Source: Acestrorhynchus altus (lineage: Eukaryota > Chordata > Actinopteri > Characiformes > Acestrorhynchidae). Taken from it: a stretch of 64,000 nt of DNA. The stretch spans positions 16,738,266 to 16,802,265 of the forward strand of contig CM067503.1 of assembly GCA_034509495.1 (NCBI GenBank). Direction: 5' to 3'. The notes under the pieces are model-generated. The model ran no database searches. It was not told where the DNA came from and was given only the letters and a program-made list of their open reading frames with translations. Both the position numbers and the translations under genes were made by a program. How positions within the stretch are numbered: the first letter of the stretch is position 1; each line of letters opens with the position of its first letter. Shown here one piece after another: positions 37,901-52,300 of the stretch.

Positions 37901-40900
37901 GCATGTCGCAGCCTTCTGCCGCATCAGTATTGCTTAAACCAGTGTTGTGATAATGATAAGGATTTACTGTGCAGCACTAAGGCATGATCTAGATCAGTTC
38001 CCGAAACACACTCTTCCAAATAAACCTCTAGAGGGAGATTTATAGACTGCCCTCGAAGTTGTCATAATACAGAGGGGTTGCTGATTATAAGGTATTGTTT
38101 TAAAAATGTCTTTCTTTGGTGTTTTGCATGTTGAACTGTGCGACACGAGCAGCGAATGATTGGCAGGAGATATTGTGCACCCCATCACATGCTGTGGGCC
38201 TCAGGGCTGTGTGCGTGTGTGCGGGCATATGGCTGTGTATATGTGTGAGTGTTAGAAAGGGACTACATCTATGTGGCATGCTGAGGCCCCACTGTGGTTT
38301 TTAGACACTCGCCTAAAGCCACTCTTTTATTTGTGGTTTTCCTGCAAATCCTAGTGGGAGCACTGTGTGAGAACACACAGTGAGTGTGCGACATTGCGGC
38401 CCTGTGTGTGTGAGTTTGGTACACTTCAGTTCCTCTGGGCTCTCTGTTTGCTCAACAGGAGGAGGATAGAGAGATAGACTTGAGAAGAGGGCACCAGAGG
38501 TAATGGCCACATGTAACATCCTATGTGACCAATAGGGGGCACTATTGAGCTTTTTATTGCATATAAATGGATTTGTGAACACCGCACACCTTGAGCCTCT
38601 TAGACTGCCTACTATATTACAGAAATTTTATATAAAGTGAAGTAAATGCATCCTAAATAGAATCTAAAAGGTCACAGAATTGCACTTTAATAGTAGAAAT
38701 TCTGTGTTGCTACAGTTAAATCTTTTTTTTTTGTTGTTTATGAGAACTTTCACATGCATTGAATCACATGAAGCGTCTTGGACACATACACGTGTCCAAA
38801 TGTTTGTGGACACCCCTTCTAAAGAATGTATTTAGCTACATGCATTTAGTTGCACCCATTGCTGACAGGGATGTGCAAATGCACACACAGCTTGTCTAAT
38901 CTAATAAATTAGGACTGAATGGAGAAGATAAACAATGCCAGGCATTGAGCTGTGGAGCAGTAGGACTGTGTTCTCTGGAATTATGACGCTTCATCCAGTA
39001 CTTTTGGGTTGAGTTGGGGAGTTCAGGGTGGGTTGGGGGATGAGGTGTGGGGGTGATCATTCAACGTCTTGACCACAGTAACGCTCTTGCCACAGAGAAC
39101 GCAGTCTCATTCTAACAGCAGTTCTCCAAAGCATAGTTTGATGTTACTTTCAAGATGACGAACTTTGAGAGTCTGTGTTTAAACTGGTGACACTTCTTGG
39201 TATTATAAAGTAATGATAATCAAGTTTAACCAAAGCTTTTCAGGCTGCTTGCAATGACTAGAAATGCATTCATCACAGAGAGTTACTGTAGGAACCCAGT
39301 AGAGAGTAACTTACTCAATAGTCCCATATCATTCATTGTTCCAGACTTCCTCAAAATTAGATCTTCAACAGAAAAAACCCTGCAGCCTTGTTTACAATGC
39401 CATGGGTATGACACTACCCGTTATGGTGCAGTCTGAAACCCCAATGCGTCCTGATTTCAAATTTAGGTTAAAACTAGTAACTGTCTTAGTTAATGATCAT
39501 TAGGCCAGAAATGTTTAAATGTGATCTGCACACACAATTTTAACTTTGGATGCCATAGTATTTAGAAAACAAGGGCCACAACAGAAGCTTCTACCTAAAG
39601 ACATTGTGTAGATAAACTCGCTAGATTTTATCAAGCAAAAGAAGAGCTTGAGGTAACACTTGAGTTAAACCTGTCTCGGGGAGCCTACACATTAGAGGCT
39701 GATGCAGCGTCAGAAAAGCAGTCCTCCAGTGTATTTTAAAGTGTCAGCTCTATCAAACCAGAACTGACCCTGCATGCAGAAAATGACACTCTGTCAAGCA
39801 TCGTAAAGTTAAAAGCATTTCAACTTTTGCTGCAATGGATTGTGACCTGGCGGCACTTCAGCCAATAGAAACCCAGATGGGAACAGACAGGCTAATCGCA
39901 GTGTGTTCTTTCCCGGTTCTTTGTGATTGAATTTGTTGTGTGGCAGCTTGTGTTCTGGTTTGTCAGGTTAGTGTTACACAACACCAGTCTGAAGTCATAA
40001 TGTACTGCAAGTTGAATCACATCCTGAAAAGGATTTTATTAGTATAGCTGGTTAGCTAATGAGAACTGCGTTCCGCCCTGCTCCAGCCATGTACACGCTT
40101 TCTAGACAGACAAGCTTTGCAAGTATGGAGTTTGCATCCTTGGGTTGTCTAGTGTGTAGGCACCTGTAATCTTTCAATCACCTAACACCAACTTATTGTT
40201 TTTCTGGTTCTGGTTCTCTGGTTCAACACTATTGTGGAAATTTCAGTTCATTATTGTTCTATTATACTGAATATTCCCAGACTCGCTCACGCCACAAATC
40301 TGATTTCATGACGTTGTTTTTACACCTGTCCATCTTGGCCAGCCTGCTGCACCTCCGTGTGCTCTCTGACGTCACATTCCCTGCTGAATATTTAAACCTG
40401 TCAGCTGTTTCCAATGGATAACATGCGTGCCTATCCGGATTGTGGGCCCGACTACAGCAAGATCCGATTACGCTTCACGTAATTAAGTCAAATTTGTCAT
40501 GGTTGCGTATTAGGTAGAGGCAATAATCAATTATTGTTGACGTGCAGGTGAACACAATCGGTCATTGAGCACTGCACATAGAGTGCCTAGAGTCCTCTGG
40601 GGGCATAAAAATAAAGAAATCTACAAATTTTTCAAAAATAGTTCCTTTATTTGTAGTACTTGTGTAGTTTGCCTTGTTTAATATTAAATTCTGGGTTAGA
40701 ATGAAAAAATGAAGCTAACCAGTGCTTAGCCAATAGCTAGGACTCCCCATCATATAATACTAATAGTGCTGGGGAGGTCAAGGCTTACATGTGCTTCCTT
40801 TGAGGCACATGAGTCCAGACAACTGCTACTGATGCACTGTAGAGTTGTACACTTTTAGAGGAGGACACTAAATACTGGTTCTGTTACATCAGCTGACAGA

Positions 40901-43900
40901 GTAGTTTCAAGCTGATGGGGTGAGAAGGAGGGCCAACCTACCCACCAGAATAAAATCAGGCTTCACCATGGCTGTGGCATCACCCAGGATCAGATTGGCG
41001 ATCTCTCAATGATGGTGCCCACATATAGATGGTTACACCCTCTGTATTAATTTAGCTTGATTACACACATGGTTGAGAACTAAACTGAAACTGACATGGC
41101 AGAAAATCTCACGTATATGGGTAATACAACAATAATTTGAAAAGAACGTAAATGAAGAAGAAAGATAAAATGCAATTATTGAGTATTTTACTTATGTATA
41201 TAAGTATATAACTTGTTCTTTAATGTATACATTTGAACTATCCAACTTTGGTCTGGGTGAAAATGCTCCAATGGGGGTTTACAAAGGTCTATTTACAACT
41301 GTGCTACTATACTTCAGAATTCTTATTTTCCAAGCTCTGCCACTTACCAAGGCTTTCAGAATTAAAACATTAAAACAAAGATGTAAAGCTGTAACAATAA
41401 TTATTACTATATATATAATCTCCTCCTAGGACCTGGTATCCACATGTGTGGCGTCCACACAAAGACCTGACTCTATGTGGCATGCCACAGAAGAACATCA
41501 TGCAGTTCTTTGAATTTCGAATGGACCTTCTTGGCTCAGCATGCCAATGACAGCTCTGACTAGTCAGAACAGGATGACCCAGATGTGTTAGTCCAAGGGG
41601 AAAAATGCTGCTATGTTCAGTCACAAATTAAATGTTTTGCACATCATCACTAATTGCCACTTCACTGTGTTCTATGATATATATATGAAATATAAAACTA
41701 AAGTCCTCATATGTGGACATCATTTTCTCAGAAACTACATCATGTTAAAAGCTAATTCTTCAAAAAGCGAACACTTCAAAAATCCAGTGTTCATTCTAAG
41801 GCCCTTTTAAAAGAAATGTGTAATATTAAACCAAAACAAATGATGTAGATCGCTATGATATGGACAAGGAAGCTTTCTTGTTCACCAAACTCAAGATGCA
41901 TTCAAACTGAATACCCATGTTCCTTTCAGAGCAGGTACAGCTTTGGTAGAAAAATTGTGACACATGGTTCTCATGAAAAAAGAGTTTGATTAGATTGCAT
42001 TGCATTAGATTGTATAGTCATTCCATTGTCAATGGAATTATCCATTTGAGAGACTGTGGGTTTATGTAAAATAATTGTGCACCCACTTTACCATCAAAAC
42101 TGTCTTTTAATAAATGAAGCCCTTTATTTACGTACATTCCTCAGTTTTTTCAGTAACAGACTGACTGTGTGAGAGACTGATGACTTATAAGAAGACCTAC
42201 ACAGTCTCTGTGTGTGTGCGTGCGTGTGTGCGTGCGTGTGTGCGTGCGTGCGTGTGTGTGTGTGTGTGTGTGTGTGACTTCTGCATACATAAGAGGTTCT
42301 TTATGACTCGTGATAGCAGATGGGATATTTGCCAATCAGAGCATTATGTAAACCAGCCGCATGCTCGTCCCGCAATCATAAGAGAAATTGAATAAAAGTG
42401 ATTTATTGGCCTGATGCTGACCCACATCAGTAAGTCTCAAATAATGCAGTCTGAGAGAGATAACAAGAGAATTAACAGATTGTCCTTGAGTGACCACACA
42501 TACGCACCCTGGCCTCATCTGTCTCATCCCATTTTGTTCACAAAAATTCATGACTCTGAAATGGACAGTTTTCACACTATATTGCTGTTGGCTCTCCCTA
42601 AAACCCCTGGCCTAATGACGTATTAAAGGGTAATGTCTGATTAAAGGTTTAGGTTGTTGTCAGTGGTGTTAAAGTGTGAGTAAATGCTTTTTATAATAAT
42701 GAATTACACTCGTGCTGATTTAACCCTAGCAAGTGCCCAGTCAGACAATGCAGGTCAGAACTGAGCTGAGCCTGGCGAGTGGTAAGGAGTTCAAGACCCC
42801 GGAGGGCTCTGAAGCAGAATAAGGAGGACGAGGAGGAAAATGATAACAGAGAATGTTTTCACCATGTTGTAGCCTAAAGGTTTCTCAGAGATCCACGTAA
42901 GAAGTGGTTTTGTACAGTACAGATTAACACACAGCCCAGACATCATGATGGCATTGATGTTGCAATGAATGAAGAAGACTTTGTTTGTGACAGAAATATT
43001 TTTGAATATTTAACTGCTCTTGGTACTGTAATTCCACTTGGGCATTAGAGGATGAGGCAAAGCAGGCCTGAGAAAATGCGGAAACATCAAGGGTTCCCAA
43101 GGTACACTATACGTCCATGCTTGTGGCCACTTCTTCTAGTAAATGCATTCAACCACTTTCAGTGGCACTCATTTGTGCAACTCGGTCACTGTAGACAAGT
43201 CGTCTAGTCACTATTTTTGGGATGTGATGAGGAGATGCTCTTGTGCTGAATACAGTAAAATCAGGATAAACTCTTTATAATACCCTTATTTAAACCAGAT
43301 CTCTGTTAAATTAGTATGTGATAGTGCTTCTGTTGTTAAAAAAAAGAAAAGAAAAAAGATCAAATTTAATTAACTGATCAAATTTGAAATGTCCTTGTAT
43401 ATGCACAGGCAGGATGTTTGGTACTGGTGGATCTAATCTAAAGTCTGAAAATCAGAAAAAATGTCAACACATGAATTGCAACCCGTTGAACAGTCCTGTA
43501 AGCAGCATTATGTGAGAAATTGTATATTTTTTTTTTTACTCCTGGGCTTCCCCTGCAGTTGGGAAATGTAATTCACTTTTACTCCACAGGAGTAAAATCA
43601 AGTCATGCTTTCAGCTCCTAATTCCAATTCAGAACCGACCTCTAATACAGTGTTTCTCATCCTTTTTTCCTGCCGTGGCACATTTCTAAAAAAGAAAGCA
43701 CTAACTAACACCACTAACTCTAACCACCATAGCAAACATACCTTCATTGTCAAAAATGGGCTTGTTTAAATGAACGCAGATTTGGAATCCATGTGACACA
43801 ATGACACCCATTGACAAGGTAGCTCGCTAACTAAATCAGCATTATATAGTCTTGGTGAGCAGCCTCATGCAGAGCGACTGACGTTAACTCGAGTGTGGCA

Positions 43901-44273
43901 GCAGCATTCTGAACTGGAGGGGGGATGACACAGATGCCATTCTCATTATTACAGCCAGTGTACTATGAACATTGTTCAAAAGCAGATAATTAAAGATACA
44001 TTTGTTGCTTTAACCATGATTTCCAACTGAAATTTGGCCAACCATTTCTGACATCCAATGTGCAAAGTTAATTAGCACAAAATGATTGTAGAAAATGTTG
44101 GTTAATATTTGAAGTCTTTTTGGTACTAGATGAGGATGAGGACAAGGTTGTGGTTGTGCCCAGTGTAAAACGTGCACACACGACTGCTCCAAAGGTAATG
44201 TAAGGATAAAGATTCTATGCATTGAACTGTATCTGAAACCAGAGTTAACCAGCTGTATGTGAATTCCTATATT

Positions 44274-44364
<91 letters not shown>

Positions 44365-44660
44365 TCTGGTAAAGGATTGATCTGAGAGGAAATGGGCAAG
44401 CTCAGGTTTTGGGATATTTTTAGTGTGACATTCTCACTACACACGCTCACACACCGGTACAGTGCAGCACATTGTAATGGGAGAGCAGATCAGTGCTGGA
44501 CCACTGCGCAGTAATGTGTCTGTGTGTGTGTGTGTGTATTTGTGTGTGTGGTCTTCTGCAGGTCTCCTCTAAGTGGCTGGTCGAGCAGTTCACAGGATGT
44601 GCCAGTAAGGGACGTGGATTACCTCAGTTTCCTTTTCTCCACTTTGACAGGTGTGTACAT

Positions 44661-44740
<80 letters not shown>

Positions 44741-45635
44741 GTGCGCACACACACCACACACAAAGCTAGACATGAATTGTTGGCAGCTGTCTCATTGACC
44801 ATAGTGCCAAGAAGTGAATTAAGAAAGAAAGTGTGCTCACACTGTATAAAGCAACTGATCTGCCTGTCCATCTGGACATTACTAGACAAGTGAATGTCTT
44901 TGATTATCTCGGGACAGCATGTCAAGGTTAGGAAAAGGTTAGGACACCCCCAAACTTTTTTTCATTTACAATGTGATAAATTAGATTCAGATGCATCACA
45001 TCAGCTGCCGATAATTTGACCATCATTAGAGAGGCCTTTTTTAGGAGCCTGTGTGATTTAAAACTCAGACATTAGTTTGGTTTGCACTTGACTGTGTGGT
45101 CTCACCTTAACAAGATCCAAAGAGCTCTCTGAGGCCTTCAGAAAGAAGGTAGTAGATAATTTAAATCTGGGAAGAGATTTATATCAGACAGTTAGAAATC
45201 AGCTGATCCACTGTCTGCAGGATAATTTAAAACAACAGCCAACTTGACCAGGTCAGGCTGTACTATCCCAAGGGCAGACCACAAGAAGTCTGTAACAAAC
45301 CTAAAATGTCCTCACACGACCTACAGTACAGCTTCTACCAAACAAGTTTGATTTTAAGGAAGAGACCCTTACTGTAGAAACAAAACAAAACATCAAGCTA
45401 TGACTAAAGATTTAACTGTCCAAGCAACAAGCGAATCGAGCTATTTGTTAAAATTGAGTCCCTTTCTTCCATTTATGTTGCCCTCTGTTCTCTTAGGATT
45501 TTCTTCGGAGAGTCTGAGAATGCTCCAGCAGGCAGACGAAGAAGGCCTGCTGCCCTCCTCGTCTCTCTCGCCCCTCAGTGTTTTCACCACCCCACTTGAG
45601 CAGTTCACACACCACTGGGATATGGTGGAGGTGAG

Positions 45636-45684
<49 letters not shown>

Positions 45685-47535
45685 CTCTCTTTCTCTCTCG
45701 CACTCTCTCTCTCTCTCTCTCTCGAGCATGCTCCCTCTCTCTCATGTCTCATTTTCCCTCATTTCAATCAGACCCTCTCTCATAATCCATCTGATACTCT
45801 AGAGTGGTTAGTCAGTGCTAGGATTAGTTGTTCCTCGTCAGTGCCAGCTCAGCATGCCGAATCAGCCGCAGCACACACACATGTACACACATACAGAGTC
45901 ACTGGGCCTTTTTTCAATGAGTTACTGAGTGAGCTAGAATTATTGAAGAGTGTGAATGAATGAGGAAGTGCAATGACTGAGGAGAATAATGACAATGTTT
46001 ACTTTTTACATTAATAAATTACATAAAACGTGTCCTCACAGAACAGGGACAGAGTGTGATTGGCTTTTATTTTGGAAAATCAAATCGATGGATGCATCAC
46101 AATAGTTGAATGAATGTGTCCTAATGGTTGAATGAAGCTAGTCGACCTTTTCAGTTTGGTTTCCCTGATTTTGCCTGACCGGTTTGTCATGTGCATCCAC
46201 ATTTTAGTTTGCTCTGCTTGTATTTGTGTAACAGTATGTTGATGTCTAGAAGGCATAAAACATAAGGCATGTTTTTCCGTTTTTCTGATTTGGCTGTATG
46301 TTATGTCCCAAAACAACACCCATTTGTTGGCAGGTTAAATAGGAAGAGTACATTCTGCTTGATAGCTGGCAGTTGTTCACGGCAGGCTGCATAAAACAGA
46401 CATTTCACACAAAAAAACACTTAAATCTGTGAGCTTGTGTCATCAAAAATATACACACAGAACTCTAAATGTTCTATCTATACAAGGGGTGGTATGAAAT
46501 ATATTTTTAGATGTTTGTGAGAACCACTGTTCTACAGAGAGTTCTACCCCTTCTCTGTTTAAACGGATGTGGACAGCAGGGAAAATGTTTCATTTGGGGC
46601 AATTATGTAATATCAAAGATGTTACCGAGTAAAGATGAAATGGTTTCAAAATTTAAAAACACGATTATCATGGCCAAAATCATCATGGTTATGTTAAAAT
46701 TCTACACAAATACACAAACTGAACTCATTTCATCACTTATAATGAACAACACACATAATCTGCAATTACATTAAAGGTAGAGATACAATTCTAATGTGTG
46801 TCTTATGGTAAAATGACTGCATTGGCAACATTAATGTCCTGTACTGCTGCTCTCTCTGCTGCACTGCTATCTCTCCTAGAAATTGACCAATTCATTATGA
46901 GGATCCTGATCCTTTTAATCCAATGAACATCTACAAAATGCTTTTATAAAAGCATATTTTTAGTCAGTAAACGTTTACACATTTACAGACATTTACACAT
47001 TTGGATATGGAGTCATGGAGTTCCGAGTTTAGATTCATTGTGGTTTTTGCTTTTTGCTCTTCCACACAGATAACAAAAATGATCTGACTTTCACACTTCA
47101 CACTTTTACCTGCTGTGTGAACGTGCCTTTGCACACAGCTCAGATGTCTGTTTACTCATTTTGGGATGCTTTTGGACAAACTACTGCTTTATACTGATTT
47201 ATTGTAAAGGTTTAGTAGCTGGGACGATTCATCTGATTGGTTGTTGCCATTCCAACTCGCTTCTGTTCAGTTCTGATTGGTCAAGTGCTCAGCCTTGAAA
47301 TTTAGCTAAACTTTTGCAGAGAAATCACGCAGGTCATACCAAAGTGTTATGCTTGGCCTATAAAGGCCAGTGCTGTTAGGCCATTAGACTGAGTTGTTGG
47401 GTTTGTCTTTTCCTCCTGTCAGTCAACCTTCAACAGTTAGCAAATTAAGTCTTCTTTTTTTGTCAGTTATATTCACAAATGTCTTTAAAGTTGTTGACCT
47501 CTCACTTCTGTTAATTGTCTTGATCACCCATGGTG

Positions 47536-47575
<40 letters not shown>

Positions 47576-47901
47576 TCTTACTGAACATTGCCATTGTGTG
47601 ACCATCTTGCGTTTGTATTCCACACACGCAGTGTGTTTTAGTTCCCGCTGGAGAGGGCTAGTTTTTGCGAGGTGGGGGAAGGTTTATCGCAGCACACCGG
47701 TGTAGGTGGCTCCATATTTCAATAAGGGCTGGTTATCAGAGCGCCGGCGGCTAAAGCGAAATGCTAATGCCAGCCAGCGGACACCATCACTGCCTGACAT
47801 TTTACACGGAAATTAAAACTCAACAAAACCATGCCCTCAGGCTAGGGTCTCTCCCCTCCGCTTCTCTCTCCTTTTCTCTCTCTCTCTCGCTCACTCATTC
47901 A

Positions 47902-47957
<56 letters not shown>

Positions 47958-48129
47958 GCTAATTCCTCTGTACAATTACGCCTGACTTTCATTTCTATGT
48001 CCGAGTCAATCAGCATGTGTGTGTGGCTGGCATTGGTGTGGATATGGTAATGAGGGGTGACGGGGGGAGTTGATGCCAACAGGTGAGACTGATGGAGAAT
48101 AATGGGCCTTAATGAGGAAAAGTGTGATC

Positions 48130-48179
<50 letters not shown>

Positions 48180-49300
48180 TCATACAGCACATTTTCAATA
48201 TCAAGTGCAGACTTAATTAGAGTTTTTATTTTTTTATCTTGTACTGAGAAATAGCCTGGTAGCACCTCTCTCGAAAAACTTTGTTCAAACTTTTCAAGGC
48301 ACTGCAGCTCTGGATTTAGTGAAAACAAATTAACACCATGAAAAGGCTGAATTGTGGTCATTCACATTTAAAAAAGACAACAAAACATGGGTGATATATA
48401 AAAAAAGAGGCATTTAGCATTTTTTATTGTAGAAACATGATTTGACAATGTAAACATAATTCAAACAACAATACATCTAGTTGGTCAGCTAAAGTATTGT
48501 CTTTAGCTTCTGTTTTGCTATAGCTAATTTAATATACCTCTAATTAGAATCACAATGAACAACGTAAACATTTAACCCTTTAATATTTTAGTTACAAAAG
48601 TAACAATAAATAAACTGCTATGAAAGTTAATCAGTGAAAGTCAGACATTGCTCCAGTTGTCTCAGGTTTGAAGGAAGCCTTTTCCAGACGGCATGTTTCA
48701 GCTCCTTCCAAAGATGCTCAATAGGACATTATTCTCAGGGGTATCATCAATTTTGTCCAGGCCTGTTTAATGAGTTTTATCAATGTTGGATTTTCATTTG
48801 TTCATTTTCATAGAATTTTTTATTTATTATTACTTTTGTCAGATTCTAGTTATTTCTGTGACCATTGTGGGTTTTTCTTTCATTAACCAAGGGGTACCAA
48901 CAATTTTGTCCACGTGTGTATAATTACGTTCATGTTTACATTCAGTTTTAGAAACCAAACTTTTGATCCATTTTGTTTCAATGAGCTGCAAATTTTGTAG
49001 TGCTGTGTATTATTTACAGCCTTATCACCAGTTTTATTGCTTGTGAAAGTTTGTAAGTAACACCTTCAAAAATAAGAAACCTCCCTCGACAGAGCTTCTG
49101 AAATGTGAATATTTTTTTTCAGCATATTGTGAATTTGAACTCTTTGTTGCACCATTATTACACTGAGGTTTAATGACACTCACACCTACAGTCTAAAAGG
49201 GTTAAAGGAACACTTAAAGAAATCGTTACTTTACACTGTTTTTTAGGCTGTAAGCACTGTAATTAGGATCTAATTAGGTTTTGAAATAGCAGGTGTGTGA

Positions 49301-49365
<65 letters not shown>

Positions 49366-52300
49366 ACGCATGAGCGTTTGTGTATAACTGCTGGGGGTCC
49401 ACTCCTTTATTGCCAATCAAACGTATCTAATCTAAAGTGTGTGTAATGCGTGTTAACGTCTTTAGTTTGATTAATGTCTGATAATAACCTGCTCTGAATG
49501 ACATTCGCATCTGCCTTCATCTGTTTAATTCAATCCTCTCTAATGCCATTAGCACGATTTGATTTCACACGTACACACACTTATTTATTGTTTGTGCTCA
49601 TAAAATATCAGTCAGGAGAGCGACGGGCCTCCGCTAATCTGTCCAGTGTCAGCTTCCATTACGGCAAACGGTTGTCGATGACTAGGTAACCCTTTAAATC
49701 TGTCACTGAGTGTGTGTGTTATGTAGCCTATTGTTCTCTGAAGGATTTTCTTTTGTCAGAGGTTTCTGTGGCTACGAAACCTATGAATGTACGTGTGTAT
49801 CTAGTACATAAAAAGTGTTTGCATTGGAGAAGTGAATGTTACTGTATTCAGATGTTTCTACAGCTTGATTGCAGTACAGTTGTGCTAAAGTGTGTGATTA
49901 GAAAGACACACACCGGTTTATAGTAGACAGTGCATGTCAGAGTGCAAATCTGTAGACCTCTGAGACATGATTGTAGTGAGACACAGAACTGGGGAAGGGC
50001 ACAGAAAAAATTCCCAATGACCACAGTGGCCTCCATCATCGGTAAATGGAACAAGTTTGGAACCAGCTGGACTTTTTTTTTGCCATTTTTTGCCATTTTT
50101 TTACCATTTTTTTTTTTACCATTTTTCACCCCTACTAATTTAAATATTCATATTACCCATCCCCCTAAGTAGCCTCCCACATTACATGCCCTGCTCTCGA
50201 CACTATGGGGGAGAGATCGTCCACATGTTTCCTCCGAGTTATGTGACGATAGCCTACCGCCTCTTTTTGAAATGCCGTCATTTGTATCGTTGCTGGGCAG
50301 CCACCGCGCTTGGAGGAGAACGCCGGATCTCCGGTTCTGACACAATGGAAGGCAGACACCCGTGTCAACCAGCAGCGCACTTGTGAGATGTGGGAGGAGC
50401 ACCATCTAGCCGCCCAAACTGAGCGATCATGGTAGGAGGGCTTTAGTCAGGGAGTTTTCCATCATTGCTCTGGTGAGAGAGGAGAACCTTACAGAATCAG
50501 GCCTGTATAGCCAGACGGAAGCCATTTCTCAGTAAAGGCACATGACAGCCCATCTGGAGTTTGCCCTAATGCACCTAAAGGACTCTCAGACCATGCGAAA
50601 CAAAAAGATTTGGACTGTTTGGATTGAATGCCAAGCATCATGTCTGGAGGAAACCAGGGACTGCTCACCACCTAGCCAATACCATTTCTACAGTGAAGCA
50701 TGGTGGTGGCAGCATCATGCATCACAGAGACATCCTTGATGACAACCTGTTCCAGAGCGATCTGGACCTCAGACTGGGACAAAGGTTTATCATCCAAAAG
50801 AACAACCCTAAGCACACAGCCAAGGTGACAAAGAGGTGGCTTCAGGAAGACTCTGTGAATAACCTTGAGTGGCCCAGCGAGAGCCCAGATTGAACATCTG
50901 GAGAAATTACACACACAGACACTGCTCTTTACCTTGCTTAAGCCATCAGTTTATCTGTTAAAACGATATTAAAGTTGAATATGGAATTTATTTTATTGAG
51001 TTGCAAGCTGCTCTGCAGTAGTGTGTATTCTCTGTTAAAGTGTCTGTCATAACGTAACATGTTTGATGTTAAAGTTCATTTTTGAAACTTTTTCTCAAAT
51101 TAAAAGTATAATCGAATATAATCGAAACTACACTGAGATAATAATAAAAAAACAAGCTTCCTCTAGCCAGTTTGCCATGAATACTGCTCTACACATTTAG
51201 TAATTTTGTCTCTCTCCTAAAAATACAAGTACATTTATTTAAAATTTTTGTCTGTTAAAAAAAAACGAATCACAGAATGTTGTAGCATGCATACTGATAA
51301 CAACTGTTGTAACCGAATATTGTTGATTGAGATTTAAATAATAGAATTGACAACTCTAATTTAAATCCATTTTGTCAGTCTGATCATTGATTCTTTGATT
51401 TTGCATTTAAATGTTCACCATTTAGAGATAGATTTATATAGACAGACTGACACAGATATCATTCTATACGCTGGATTTTTAGCTTTTTATTATATTTCCA
51501 TTTTTCCGTAGCATTACTGTGATTACTTTTAATCAGTGTGTCTGAATAGTAAACTAAACTAATGGTAAACTATTTTTTATATTGTTATCTATATTGGTCA
51601 AGTCATCATTAAATGTCCACACTAAGTAAAGGGTAGCTAGAGTTCATAAACGGTTTGCAGCAAAGCAGGAAGTGAGATTTCTCGGTGATAAATAAATGAA
51701 TGGTTGCTCTGTGTTCCTACAGGAGGTGTGCCACTGCTTGGAAACCTTGGGCTCTCGATCGCAGTGCTTCGAAGTTCTGCAGAACGCCATTGTCCGGAAC
51801 CTGGTGAGTAAAAACTGTGAATGACTGATTGATATTGACATCAAATGGTGTCTGAAATGTTCCACTTAGAGTCTATTTTGACTCTCTGACTGACTCCCTG
51901 TCTGCTCATCTGTAGTGTGGGCTGGTGGTAGTGCCAGACTGTGTGTGTGCTGCAGTGCTGAGGTGTGTTCCACGCCTGCTGGATCTCAACTTCCTGCCCA
52001 GTGACACACTCCTCCACTTCCTCTCTGACTGCTGTCTGAGCATGCTCAGTCTGCTGCTCCAGCTGGAGCAGAGCGCCCGCAAGAGGTTCGTCCACTCTAT
52101 TTATACACATACTACTACTCCCTGTAGAGACGTACTGACTGTGGAACAGAGCCTATTGGCACTATGCCTAATGCCAGGTGTGGGCTAGAAGCCCAGCATT
52201 GAGCTGTGGAGCAGGAGAACTGTTCTCTAGAAAGATCCAGTACTTTATCCCATACTTTTGGGATGAGCTGGGTGGTAATCATCCAACATCCTGACCTCAC

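Larger units (their letters stand above)
35661..44275. other. TEX10 intron 9, mostly unannotated
   Basis: About 8.6 kb without exons of TEX10 or any gene I can support. It holds short microsatellites (36960-36982; 42205-42276), Tc1-type fragments at 38785-39130 and 43085-43230, and otherwise unremarkable AT-rich sequence. Short frames here lack domain signatures and splice context. Confidence 0.5.
45725..51722. other. TEX10 intron 11
   Basis: Six kb of intron. It contains microsatellites at 47537-47575 (CT/CA), 47876-47955 (CT then CA), 48130-48178 (CA) and 49297-49363 (TG), a transposon remnant at 48620-48925, a GC-richer repeat at 50160-50410 and a Tc1 remnant at 50480-50910. No other gene is supported. 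Confidence 0.6.

Noticed and set aside
44010..44450. 146-residue minus-strand frame with poly-(TH)
   Set aside because: Translation of a (GT)n microsatellite inside TEX10 intron 9.
45400..45963. 187-residue plus-strand frame
   Set aside because: Only 45497-45630 is a TEX10 exon. The rest is upstream intron and downstream (CT)n read-through.
47903..48361. 152-residue minus-strand frame with poly-(CV)
   Set aside because: Two (CA)n arrays joined by intronic sequence; no domain.
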